Assembly: GCF_021462825.1 (NCBI RefSeq)
Contig: NZ_JAKEEB010000001.1
Span: 248,001-312,000, forward strand
Length of the DNA stretch: 64,000 nucleotides
DNA from: Streptomyces glomeratus
Lineage (GTDB): Bacteria > Actinomycetota > Actinomycetes > Streptomycetales > Streptomycetaceae
Direction: 5' to 3'
Below, in pieces: positions 16,134 to 23,563 of the stretch (the first letter of the stretch is position 1; each line of letters opens with the position of its first letter). The translations under genes were made by a program, and so were the position numbers. The notes beneath the pieces are model-generated. The model was not told where the DNA came from. It saw nothing but the letters and a program-made list of their open reading frames with translations, and made no database searches.

Positions 16134-16156
16134 GAGTTCCCGTCAGAACTTGCTGG

Positions 16157-17374
16157 TCAGACGGCACTTCCCGCAGTCCATGCGCTCCACGGCATGTTCC
16201 AGCCGTTGAGGCCGTTGTCCGGAGCGACCGTCGTGTCCGGGGAGTTCTTGACGATCACGACGTCCCCGATCAGCGAGTTGTCGTAGAACCACTTCGCGGT
16301 CGTGCTCCCCTGTGCGCCCTGGCTGTCCGCCATTCCGACGCAGCCGTGGCTGGTGCCCTCCCGGCCGAAGGGCGGATTGCCTTTGTTGTACCAGTAGTTG
16401 CCGTGGATGAACGTTCCGGAGGTGGTCAGCCGCATCGCGTGCGGCACGTCCGCGATGTCGTACTCGCCGCCCAGCCCGACCGTCTGGCTGTTCATACGGG
16501 TCTGCGTGAACTTCTCGGAGATCACCATCTGCCCGTTGTACGTGGTGTGCTGCGGGCTGCCGGTCGAGACCGGGACCGTCTTGACGGCCTGTCCGTCGCG
16601 CACCACCGTCATGGTCTGCGTCCGGGCGTCCACCGTGGAGACCTGGGAACGGCCGACGGTGAAGGTCACGGTCTTCTTCTGCACACCGTATATACCGTGC
16701 GCGCCCTCGACCCCGTCCAGGTCGATCTTCATCGTGACCTTGGAACCGGCCTTCCAGTATTCCTCGGGCCGGAAGTCCAGCCGCTGCGCCCCGAACCAGT
16801 GCCCCGCGACCTGCTGCCCACTGCTGGAGGTCACCGTGATGTGCGACTGCACGGCCTTCTTGTCGGTGATCGCCTTGTTGAAGGTGAAGGACACCGGCAT
16901 GCCGACACCGACCGTCGTGCCGTTGTCGGGCGTGTAGGTGCCGATGAAGCTGTTCGCCGAAGAGACCGTCGTGAAGATGGAGTTGGCGGCTGCGACCCGG
17001 TTGTTCGCGTCCTTGGCGGTCGCCGAGATCTCGTACTTCGTTCCGCGCTCCAGCTGCTCCTTCGGCTTCCAGGACGTCCCGTCCGCCGAGATCTCCCCCG
17101 CGACGGCGGCGTTCGTCCCCGCCACCGCCATCTTCACCTCGGTGAGCTTCCCGCCGCTGACCTTCACCCCGGTCGCGTTGATCGACGCGTCGGTGGAACC
17201 GTCCTTGGCGGAGATGGCGATCGTCGCGGTGGAGGTCTTGGACTCCTTCGAGTCCTTTCCGCTCTTGTTGTCGGCGTTGGCGCTGCCGCCGCAGGCGGTG
17301 AGGGTCAGGGCGCCGACCACCAGGGCGGCACAGGCCCCCAGTACGCGCCGCGCTCGCATGTCCGGCGTTGTCAC
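16157..17374 (-). CDS. Lipoprotein L,D-transpeptidase with Ig-like domains
   Basis: A 405-residue secreted lipoprotein. The N-terminus is a type II signal peptide with lipobox LTAC (lipidated Cys28). Two Ig-like domains span about 45-250, and a YkuD catalytic domain spans about 255-390. The active-site motif SHGCVGM gives catalytic Cys345 and His343, with an upstream HGNYWYNKGNPPFG segment typical of actinobacterial enzymes. It should form 3-3 cross-links in peptidoglycan on the outer face of the membrane. GTG 17374 is chosen for its GGAG site 6 nt upstream and because it leaves a standard signal peptide. S. coelicolor has a lipoprotein of this type at the same location. Confidence 0.9.
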   Translation of the reverse strand: MTTPDMRARRVLGACAALVVGALTLTACGGSANADNKSGKDSKESKTSTATIAISAKDGSTDASINATGVKVSGGKLTEVKMAVAGTNAAVAGEISADGTSWKPKEQLERGTKYEISATAKDANNRVAAANSIFTTVSSANSFIGTYTPDNGTTVGVGMPVSFTFNKAITDKKAVQSHITVTSSSGQQVAGHWFGAQRLDFRPEEYWKAGSKVTMKIDLDGVEGAHGIYGVQKKTVTFTVGRSQVSTVDARTQTMTVVRDGQAVKTVPVSTGSPQHTTYNGQMVISEKFTQTRMNSQTVGLGGEYDIADVPHAMRLTTSGTFIHGNYWYNKGNPPFGREGTSHGCVGMADSQGAQGSTTAKWFYDNSLIGDVVIVKNSPDTTVAPDNGLNGWNMPWSAWTAGSAV

Positions 17375-17561
17375 GGGCTTCTCCAGGTCTTTGTGATGTG
17401 CGTGATCCGCTCGAGTACGTGGAGAAAGAGCGCGCGTCCCGGCAAAGGGTTGCCGTCGCTCCCCGACGAACACCGCCATGTGACAGAACCGGGACATCTC
17501 CCGCCCCGATCCCTGTCACCCTCCCCGCACCCCCCTCCCCGCCCCCCTTCCCGCACCCCCC

Positions 17562-18590
17562 TTACAGCTGCCCGTACAACTCCCCGTACGACGGCCACGA
17601 TCCGCCCGGCCCGTCGACCGACCCGGCGGCGCGCACGGCCCGCACGATCGCGCGTGTCACGAGGTCCGCGCCCGCCGCGAGCACCTCGTTCAGTGCGAGG
17701 GGGTCCGTGGGGGCGAGCGGGCGCGCGCCGGTCGCCAGCGCGAACACCGTGTCCCCGTCGTTGAGCAGATGCACGGGCCGTACGGCGCGTGCGAAGCCGT
17801 CGTGCGCCGTGCCCGCGAGCTTCTGCGCCTGCGCCTTGGTGAGGTCGGCGTCGGTCGCCACCACCGCCAGGGTCGTGTTCAGCGGAGGGCGCCCGGACTT
17901 CGCCGCGGCCTCGGTGAGCCGCCGCCGCGCGGCCTCGTGCACCTCCCGCGCCGGCAGGCCGACCCGGCCCTGGGCCAACTCCCCGTACAGCGCGCCCGTC
18001 GTCGGTTCCACCACCGAGCCGGCCGCGTTGCACACGACCAGGGCACCTACCGTGATTCCCGAGCCGAGCACGGTGCTCGCCGTGCCGATCCCGCCCTTGA
18101 GCGGGCCGACCGTCGCCCCCGTGCCCGCACCGACACAGCCCTCCGCCACCGGCGCGCCCGGCTCGCTCGCCGCGGCCGCCTCGACCGCGGCCCGGCCGGT
18201 CGCCGCGTCCGGACGGGCCTTGAAGTCCCCGCCACGGCCCAGGTCGAACACGCAGGCGGCGGGCACGACCGGCACCACGTGCGTCGGATCCGGACCGACG
18301 CGCACCCCGCGTCCCTGCTCCTCCAGCCAGGCCATCACGCCCGACGCCGCGTCCAGTCCGTAAGCGCTGCCTCCCGTGAGGACGACCGCCTCGACCTTCT
18401 GCACCAGATTGCGCGGGTCCAGCGCGTCGGTCTCCTTGGTGCCGGGCCCGCCGCCGCGCACGTCCACGGCCGCGACGGCCCCGCCCTCGGGGGCCAGGAC
18501 GACCGTGGTGCCGGTCAGCCAGCCGCCCCCGGTCCGTGTGGCGTGTCCCACTCGCAGACCCGCGACATCTGTCAGAGCGTCAACTGTCAT
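17562..18590 (-). CDS. P1 family (DmpA/NylC-like) Ntn peptidase
   Basis: A 342-residue member of peptidase family P1 (S58), which self-cleaves into two chains and has aminopeptidase or amidase activity. The start TDVAGLRVGHATR and GGSAYGLDAASGVMAWLEE are strong family signatures. The probable autocleavage site is N238-T239 in PPLNTTLAVVATDA, with Thr239 as nucleophile as in NylC rather than Ser as in DmpA. No signal peptide is present, so it should be cytoplasmic. The physiological substrate is unknown. The ATG at 18590 matches the family N-terminus, although the G-rich stretch upstream abuts the codon. Confidence 0.85.
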   Translation of the reverse strand: MTVDALTDVAGLRVGHATRTGGGWLTGTTVVLAPEGGAVAAVDVRGGGPGTKETDALDPRNLVQKVEAVVLTGGSAYGLDAASGVMAWLEEQGRGVRVGPDPTHVVPVVPAACVFDLGRGGDFKARPDAATGRAAVEAAAASEPGAPVAEGCVGAGTGATVGPLKGGIGTASTVLGSGITVGALVVCNAAGSVVEPTTGALYGELAQGRVGLPAREVHEAARRRLTEAAAKSGRPPLNTTLAVVATDADLTKAQAQKLAGTAHDGFARAVRPVHLLNDGDTVFALATGARPLAPTDPLALNEVLAAGADLVTRAIVRAVRAAGSVDGPGGSWPSYGELYGQL

Positions 18591-18764
18591 TCCCCCATGA
18601 TCCGTCGCCGCACCGCGGTGCCGTACCCCTCCGGGCCATCACGGCACCGACGGGGCCCTCGGGCGGCCACGCGTACCGGCACACGGCCGCCGGCACCGGC
18701 GTATGGCCGCCCGGCGGCACGGACCGGCCCGTCTCACCAGGGGCCGCGGACGTACGCTGGAGGT

Positions 18765-18959
18765 ATGAGCACGCCCCCCGCCCGCGCGCCGCGCGATGCC
18801 AAGCCCGACCCGAAGGACGCCCTTGTCTTCGACGACCCGCTGAGCCGGCCCTCCTCGGACGACACGGACCGGGGGTGGGGCGAAGGGGCCGGCCCGACCG
18901 GCGACAGCGCGGCCGATCTGGCGCGGTTCCTCGACGAGAAGCCGCCCCACCATCTGTGA
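18765..18959 (+). CDS. Small conserved Streptomyces protein, possibly leaderless
   Basis: A 64-residue hydrophilic, probably disordered protein. Its Pro/Asp-rich sequence ends in a C-terminal segment, DLARFLDEKPPHHL, that I recognise as conserved in Streptomyces. Function is unknown. GGAGG ends only one base before the ATG, too close to act as a normal ribosome binding site. A -10-like TACGCT at 18752-18757 would place the transcript start on or next to the ATG, so translation is likely leaderless. Confidence 0.65.
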   Translation: MSTPPARAPRDAKPDPKDALVFDDPLSRPSSDDTDRGWGEGAGPTGDSAADLARFLDEKPPHHL

Positions 18960-19101
18960 GTGCGTGTGGGCGCGGGGCGGCAGGCCCGTCGGTGCCCCTC
19001 CGCTCTCGACCCGCACGGGCCTGTTCCGCCGGGGCCCGTTCCGCGGGAGCCGTTCTCCCAGGGCCCGGTTCCCAAGGGGCGTTCCGTCAGGGCCAGTCGC
19101 T

Positions 19102-19572
19102 TTATGACCCGGTTCGACCCGAGTCGCGCTGGGTGACGAGGGCGTCGCGGATCTCCTTGAGCACCTCCAGCTCGGTCACCTCGATCACCTCGTGCGTTCC
19201 CTCCCTCGCCTTGCGGCGCTCCTCCTGCCGGGCCAGGAATCTGGCCATCGGCAGCACCATGAGGAAGTAGACGACCGCGGCGGTGATCAAGAAGTTGAGC
19301 GTGGCACCGAGGACCGAACCCCACAGGATCCGGACCCCCGTCGCGCTCGCCCCCGTGCCCGTGCAGGGCGCCTTGATGCAGGAGCTGTAGCCGTCCAGGC
19401 TCTGGGTGCCGAGCGCACCCACGACCGGGTTGATGACCCCCTTCACCACGGAGTTCACGATGCCGGTGAAGGCGGCGCCGATGACCACCGCGACCGCCAG
19501 ATCGACGACGTTCCCCCGCAACAGGAACGCCTTGAACCCCTGCAAGACGCTCGGCGCCTTCTTCTCGCTCAC
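19102..19572 (-). CDS. mscL: Large-conductance mechanosensitive channel MscL
   Basis: A 156-residue channel subunit. The N-terminal amphipathic helix and TM1 (FKAFLLRGNVVDLAVAVVIG) and the NSVVKGVINP segment are near-invariant MscL motifs. TM2 lies near residues 75-100, and a charged C-terminal helix follows. It opens on membrane tension to release solutes after osmotic downshock. GTG 19572 is selected because GAGGAGG lies 9 nt upstream and homologues begin MSEKK. The periplasmic loop carries two cysteines (SSCIKAPCTG), common in actinobacterial versions. Confidence 0.93.
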   Translation of the reverse strand: MSEKKAPSVLQGFKAFLLRGNVVDLAVAVVIGAAFTGIVNSVVKGVINPVVGALGTQSLDGYSSCIKAPCTGTGASATGVRILWGSVLGATLNFLITAAVVYFLMVLPMARFLARQEERRKAREGTHEVIEVTELEVLKEIRDALVTQRDSGRTGS

Positions 19573-19707
19573 CGGTGGGCCCCTCCTCGACTGCACAAGC
19601 TCTGGAACGAACAGCTCCGCAACCTACGTCAGGCCCTCCCACGGCTGGCCACCCCGGGGGCGGGCAGCCGCGGCTCGGGGCCCGGTCGACGTGCGTCCCC
19701 GGCGTGC

Positions 19708-20436
19708 TCAGCACAGCGTCACCGCCAGGCGTGAGGTCGCGCCGGCACCGGCCAGGCGCGCCGCGGTGGCGCGCGGAACGGAGAGCACGACCAGCGCGCC
19801 GCTCTCGGTCGGCTCGACGTCCGGCACCCGGATCACCCGCACCCCGGGCGCCACCACCCTGGCGCTGCCGCCGCCGTCGGCCGCGATCACATCGACCCGG
19901 TCGCCCGGCCGCAACAGCCGCGCGGCCGCCCCGTCAGCGATCCGTACCGGGGCCGTGACCATCTCGGCCGGACGCGGCCGCCCTGCGGGTCTCGCCGTCG
20001 TCGTGGGCGGTCCCCCGGCTCCCGGATGCCCCCGCGCCCCCGCGGAGCCGTCCGGGCCGGCCGCGACCAGCGCGGCGGCGGTGACGGCCAGACCCACGGC
20101 CACGGCCCGCCTCCGATGCCGCAGCAGACGGTGCAGCTGATGCCGCCCGCCGCGCACGCGCAGAGGCGCGAAGTGCGGAACCGGGCACGTCGGAGGCGCG
20201 CCCGAGCGGTCGCCGGCCCCGATGTCCGACGGGTGCGCCAAGGCGCTCCGGTCCGGCGAGCCGTAGGAGGCGCCGAGGTGCGGCGGGTGCGGGGAGCCGC
20301 TTCCGTCCGGCGAACGCACGGAGGCGCCGAGGTACGGCGGAGGGGCGGAGGCGCCCAAATGCGGCGGAGGGGCGGAGCCGTGGAGGTGCGGCGGGTGTGC
20401 GGAAGCGCCGAGGTGAGAAGGAGAGAGCCGAGCCAT
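19708..20436 (-). CDS. SAF-domain membrane protein with Pro-rich N-terminal repeats
   Basis: A 242-residue protein. Residues 1-75 are a Pro/His/Ser-rich cytoplasmic tail with five variants of a P-H-L-G-A-S repeat. A basic stretch precedes one membrane helix near residues 105-125 (AVAVGLAVTAAALVAAG). The extracytoplasmic C-terminus is a SAF domain (about 155-235, LLRPGDRVDVIAADGG), as in CpaB/RcpC pilus-assembly and flagellar FlgA proteins. No pilus genes lie nearby, so its role is open. The ATG at 20436 is chosen; a GTG three codons upstream is possible. The repeats are also visible in DNA at about 20260-20420. Confidence 0.7.
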   Translation of the reverse strand: MARLSPSHLGASAHPPHLHGSAPPPHLGASAPPPYLGASVRSPDGSGSPHPPHLGASYGSPDRSALAHPSDIGAGDRSGAPPTCPVPHFAPLRVRGGRHQLHRLLRHRRRAVAVGLAVTAAALVAAGPDGSAGARGHPGAGGPPTTTARPAGRPRPAEMVTAPVRIADGAAARLLRPGDRVDVIAADGGGSARVVAPGVRVIRVPDVEPTESGALVVLSVPRATAARLAGAGATSRLAVTLC

Positions 20437-20577
20437 GGTGATCACCACCTGCGTCGTGAGAGCGGGACGCCCTCCACGATGAGGCTTCGCGGGGTGCCCC
20501 GCCGACGCCCGTGGACTACCGGCTGGTTGTGGACAACCCGGCAACCCGAACGGGACGTTCCGTCCACCTGCGCGACG

Positions 20578-21411
20578 TCACGGCAGCTCGAAACCCGGAT
20601 CCATCCCGCCCAGCGCGGTCGTGCACAGGCAGTCCCGCGCCTCGTTCGCCGGCAGCCCCGCGACCGCGTCGAACAGCACGCCCCGCAGCCGGTCCACGTT
20701 GGCCGCGAACACCTTCAGCACCTCGTCGTGCGAGACGCCCTCACCGGTCTCGGCCCCCGCGTCCAGATCGGTGACAAGGGTCAACGACGTGTAGCACAGC
20801 TCCAGCTCGCGGGCGAGCGCGGCCTCGGGGTGGCCGGTCATGCCGACCACGGACCAGCCCTGCGCCTGGTGCCACAACGACTCGGCACGGGTGGAGAACC
20901 GAGGACCCTCGACCACGACCAGCGTGCCGCCGTCCACCGGCTCCCAGTCCCGCCCGTACGCCGCTTGCAGTGCGGCCTTGCGGCCGACGGGGCAGTAGGG
21001 GTCGGCGAGTGAGACGTGCACCACGTTCGGCACGGTGCCGTCGGGCAGTGGAAGTCCGTCGAAGTACGTCTGCGTCCGCGCCTTCGTACGGTCCACCATC
21101 TGGTCGGGGACGAGCAGTGTCCCGGGACCGTACTCGGGGCGCAGTCCGCCCACGGCGCACGGCCCGAGCACCTGCCGTACGCCGACGGAACGCAGCGCCC
21201 AGAGATTGGCGCGGTAGTTGATCCGGTGCGGCGGGAGGTGGTGGCCGCGGCCGTGGCGTGGGAGGAAAGCGACCTTCCGTCCGGCGATCTCGCCGAGGAA
21301 GAGGGAGTCGCTGGGTGCGCCGTACGGGGTGTCGACCTGTATCTCGGTCACATCGTCGAGGAAGGAGTAGAAGCCCGAGCCGCCGATGACACCGATCTCT
21401 GCGTTCGCCAT
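20578..21411 (-). CDS. mtnP: S-methyl-5'-thioadenosine phosphorylase family protein
   Basis: A 277-residue purine nucleoside phosphorylase-superfamily enzyme. It should split methylthioadenosine (or methylthioinosine) with phosphate, salvaging the purine and methylthioribose produced by polyamine and SAM metabolism. Key motifs are the N-terminal IGVIGGSGFYSF phosphate loop, FLPRHGRGHHLPPHRINYRAN, and VVVEGPRFSTRAES followed by VVGMTGHPEA. The MTGHPEA sequence, rather than the MTxxPEA of eukaryotic MTAP, leaves adenine versus hypoxanthine preference uncertain. ATG 21411 is chosen; a GTG three codons upstream is possible and neither has a strong ribosome binding site. Confidence 0.88.
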   Translation of the reverse strand: MANAEIGVIGGSGFYSFLDDVTEIQVDTPYGAPSDSLFLGEIAGRKVAFLPRHGRGHHLPPHRINYRANLWALRSVGVRQVLGPCAVGGLRPEYGPGTLLVPDQMVDRTKARTQTYFDGLPLPDGTVPNVVHVSLADPYCPVGRKAALQAAYGRDWEPVDGGTLVVVEGPRFSTRAESLWHQAQGWSVVGMTGHPEAALARELELCYTSLTLVTDLDAGAETGEGVSHDEVLKVFAANVDRLRGVLFDAVAGLPANEARDCLCTTALGGMDPGFELP

Positions 21412-21618
21412 GGCGAGCACAGTAGCGGGCCCCGGACAGCACGAATCCCCTGCCTTCGTGCCGGAGCGGAAAGCAGGGGAATGGCAGACCCCGCCGCCCC
21501 CGAGTGCCGTCCGGGGACGGGCGGGAAGCCTGACGGCCCCACCGTCGGCGTGACGGCGGGGTCCGAGGCAGTGAGGCGGAAACTCAGCCGAGGCGGAGCC
21601 TTACGCCGAGGCGGAGCC

Positions 21619-21915
21619 TTACGCGGCCGAGCTGGACGCCGCGCTCGACGACGACCCGGAGTCGGACGACGACGAGGACGAGGACGAGGACGAGGAGCTC
21701 GACGACTTCGTGGACGCGGGGCTGCTGCTCGACGACGAGCCGCGGCTGTCGTTGCGGTAGAAGCCGGAGCCCTTGAAGACGATGCCGACCGCGGAGAACA
21801 CCTTCTTCAGGCGGCCACCGCAGTTGGGGCACTCGCTCAGGGCGTCGTCGGTGAACTTCTGCACCGCCTCGAGGCCCTCGCCGCACTCGGTGCACTGGTA
21901 CTGGTAGGTCGGCAC
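21619..21915 (-). CDS. ruc: FmdB-type zinc-ribbon protein, Ruc-like redox-regulated chaperone
   Basis: A 98-residue protein. Residues 1-55 form a FmdB zinc ribbon with four cysteines (C8, C11, C29, C32; PTYQYQCTECG and SECPNCGGRLKKVF). Residues 59-98 are a low-complexity, almost pure serine tail. This plan, including VGIVFKGSGFYRNDSR, matches M. tuberculosis Rv0991c (Ruc), a heat- and oxidation-activated chaperone whose disordered tail is needed for activity. A CIRCE operator overlaps the promoter/ribosome-binding region, as in Mtb where HrcA controls this gene. GTG 21915 follows AGGAGG. It lies upstream of the fthC-galU-moeA block, as in mycobacteria. Confidence 0.85.
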   Translation of the reverse strand: MPTYQYQCTECGEGLEAVQKFTDDALSECPNCGGRLKKVFSAVGIVFKGSGFYRNDSRGSSSSSSPASTKSSSSSSSSSSSSSSDSGSSSSAASSSAA

Positions 21916-21926
21916 TTGTCTTCCTC

Positions 21927-21953
21927 CTGGCACTCTGACTCGATGAGTGCTAA
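21927..21953 (-). promoter_or_regulatory. CIRCE element (HrcA operator) of ruc
   Basis: Read on the minus strand this is TTAGCACTC-N9-GAGTGCCAG. The first half is identical to the CIRCE consensus and the second matches 7 of 9 positions, with the exact 9-nt spacer. It ends 12 nt before the ruc start and merges with the AGGAGG site, so HrcA binding would block transcription and heat should relieve it. Confidence 0.85.
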
Positions 21954-21983
21954 CGACGGTCCATAGTGACGTATTCCTCGGGA

Positions 21984-23252
21984 TCAGTCCACCGTGACCG
22001 GGGAGCGGTGACCGACACCACGTGCCACGGTGCGCCCGCGGGGCCGTGCCGCCAGCCGTGACCGCAGGGCCACCAGGGTCACCAGGGCCAGCACCGTGCC
22101 ACCCATCGGGACGAGGAAGCCGGCGCCGTCCCACAGGCGGTCCTCCAGCTGCCCGGCGACGGTGACCGCGGCCGCCTGGCCGAACGCGACCGCGCCGGTC
22201 AGCCAGGTGAAGGCCTCGGTGCGGGCGGTCGCCGGGACCAGGCCCTCCACGAGCGTGTAGCCGGTGATCAGGGCGGGCGCGATGCACATGCCCACCAGGA
22301 GGCCGAGGCCGCCCAGGACGGCCACGGAGTGCGCGGTCCACAGGGCGGAGGCGGCCAGCGCCAGGGCCGCGTAGCCGAGGACGAGACGGCGCTGCGGGGC
22401 GGCCTTCCAGGCGACGGCTCCGCAGACGATCCCGGAGAGCATGTTGCCGGCGGCGAAGACGCCGTACAGGACGCCGTTCAGGCCGGGGGAGCCGATCGAC
22501 TCGCTGAACGCGGCGAGCGAGACCTGCATGCCGCCGAAGACGGAACCGATGCCGAGGAAGGTCACGACCAGCACCCGAACTCCGGGGATGCTCAGCGCGG
22601 AGTCCCGCTTCAGGTGCGCGTGCGGCTCGGCGGCGGGCGGCTGGGTGCCCTTCTGGGCGGCGAACAGCACACCGCCGACCAGCGTCAGGGCCGCCTCGGT
22701 CAGCAGACCCGCGGCCGGGGCCACGGCGGTGCACAGGGCCGTCGCCAGCAGCGGTCCCAGCACGAAGGTCAGCTCGTCGGTGACGGACTCGAAGGCCGCC
22801 GCCGTCGGCATCAGGGGCGAGTCCTTGAGCTTCACGCCCCAGCGGGCACGCACCATGGGGCCGATCTGGGGCACCGAGGCGCCGGTCGGGACGGCCGCCG
22901 CGAACAGGGCCCACAGGGGCGCGTGGGCCAGAGCGAGCGCGGTGAGGGAGGAGGCCGCGACGGCGTGCGCCAGGACGCCGGGGAGCAGCACGGTCCGCTG
23001 GCCGTGACGGTCGGCGAGACGCCCGCTGTAGGGCGCGAACAGCGCCATGGAGACGCCGGTGGCCGCCGCGACGGCGCCCGCGGCCCCGTAGGAGCCGGTG
23101 GTGTGCTGGACCAGCAGCACGATGGACAGGGTGAGCATCGCGAACGGCTGGCGTGCGGCGAAGCCGGGGAGCAGGAACGTCCAGGCGCCGCGGGTGCGCA
23201 GCAGCTGTCCGTAGCCCGGACGGGACGACTTCGAGGTGACCGTGGACACCAC
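21984..23252 (-). CDS. MFS transporter
   Basis: A 422-residue, 12-segment major facilitator. The loop between segments 2 and 3 reads YSGRLADRHGQRTVLL, the MFS motif A, and the sequence is hydrophobic throughout with a short basic C-terminus. It resembles sugar-efflux or drug-efflux type MFS proteins common in actinobacteria; the substrate is unknown. GTG 23252 has AAAGG 8 nt upstream; GTG 23249 is an alternative. A perfect inverted repeat, ATCAAGG-TTG-CCTTGAT, lies 179 bp upstream and may control it. Confidence 0.82.
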   Translation of the reverse strand: MVSTVTSKSSRPGYGQLLRTRGAWTFLLPGFAARQPFAMLTLSIVLLVQHTTGSYGAAGAVAAATGVSMALFAPYSGRLADRHGQRTVLLPGVLAHAVAASSLTALALAHAPLWALFAAAVPTGASVPQIGPMVRARWGVKLKDSPLMPTAAAFESVTDELTFVLGPLLATALCTAVAPAAGLLTEAALTLVGGVLFAAQKGTQPPAAEPHAHLKRDSALSIPGVRVLVVTFLGIGSVFGGMQVSLAAFSESIGSPGLNGVLYGVFAAGNMLSGIVCGAVAWKAAPQRRLVLGYAALALAASALWTAHSVAVLGGLGLLVGMCIAPALITGYTLVEGLVPATARTEAFTWLTGAVAFGQAAAVTVAGQLEDRLWDGAGFLVPMGGTVLALVTLVALRSRLAARPRGRTVARGVGHRSPVTVD

Positions 23253-23563
23253 GGCCCGTGCCTTTCTGCCGCCTGGTAGCGCGCGGCCCCTTCCGGGGGC
23301 CCATCGGCCGTGCGAGGGCGCGCCGAGAGCTGTCCTCTTGCGCGGACTGCGGTAGATACCGGTGCCCACTGCTCGGGGTGCCCGGCCGCCATACGGTCGC
23401 GCCAGCTCTGCGTCAGGCAGAGTTGGTTCGATCAAGGTTGCCTTGATTGTACAGAGGTGACAGGTGGGCATGCCTGTGAAAAAGGGCACCACTGGATCGC
23501 CCGCCTGGGATTGCCAGAGGTGTGAACCGGACGAAACGCGCCCGTAACGCCTGCTTCCGCCGG
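23253..23563. other. Intergenic region between MFS and antiporter genes
   Basis: These 311 bases contain no supported gene; short frames on both strands lack ribosome binding sites and recognisable products. The centre (about 23420-23480) is AT-richer than the surroundings and contains a perfect inverted repeat at 23431-23447. Confidence 0.6.
23431..23447. promoter_or_regulatory. Perfect palindromic operator candidate
   Basis: ATCAAGG-TTG-CCTTGAT is a 7-bp inverted repeat with a 3-bp spacer in the promoter region of the MFS gene. It has the TCAAGG/CCTTGA arms seen at sites of MerR-type regulators, but no regulator gene is adjacent. Confidence 0.5.
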
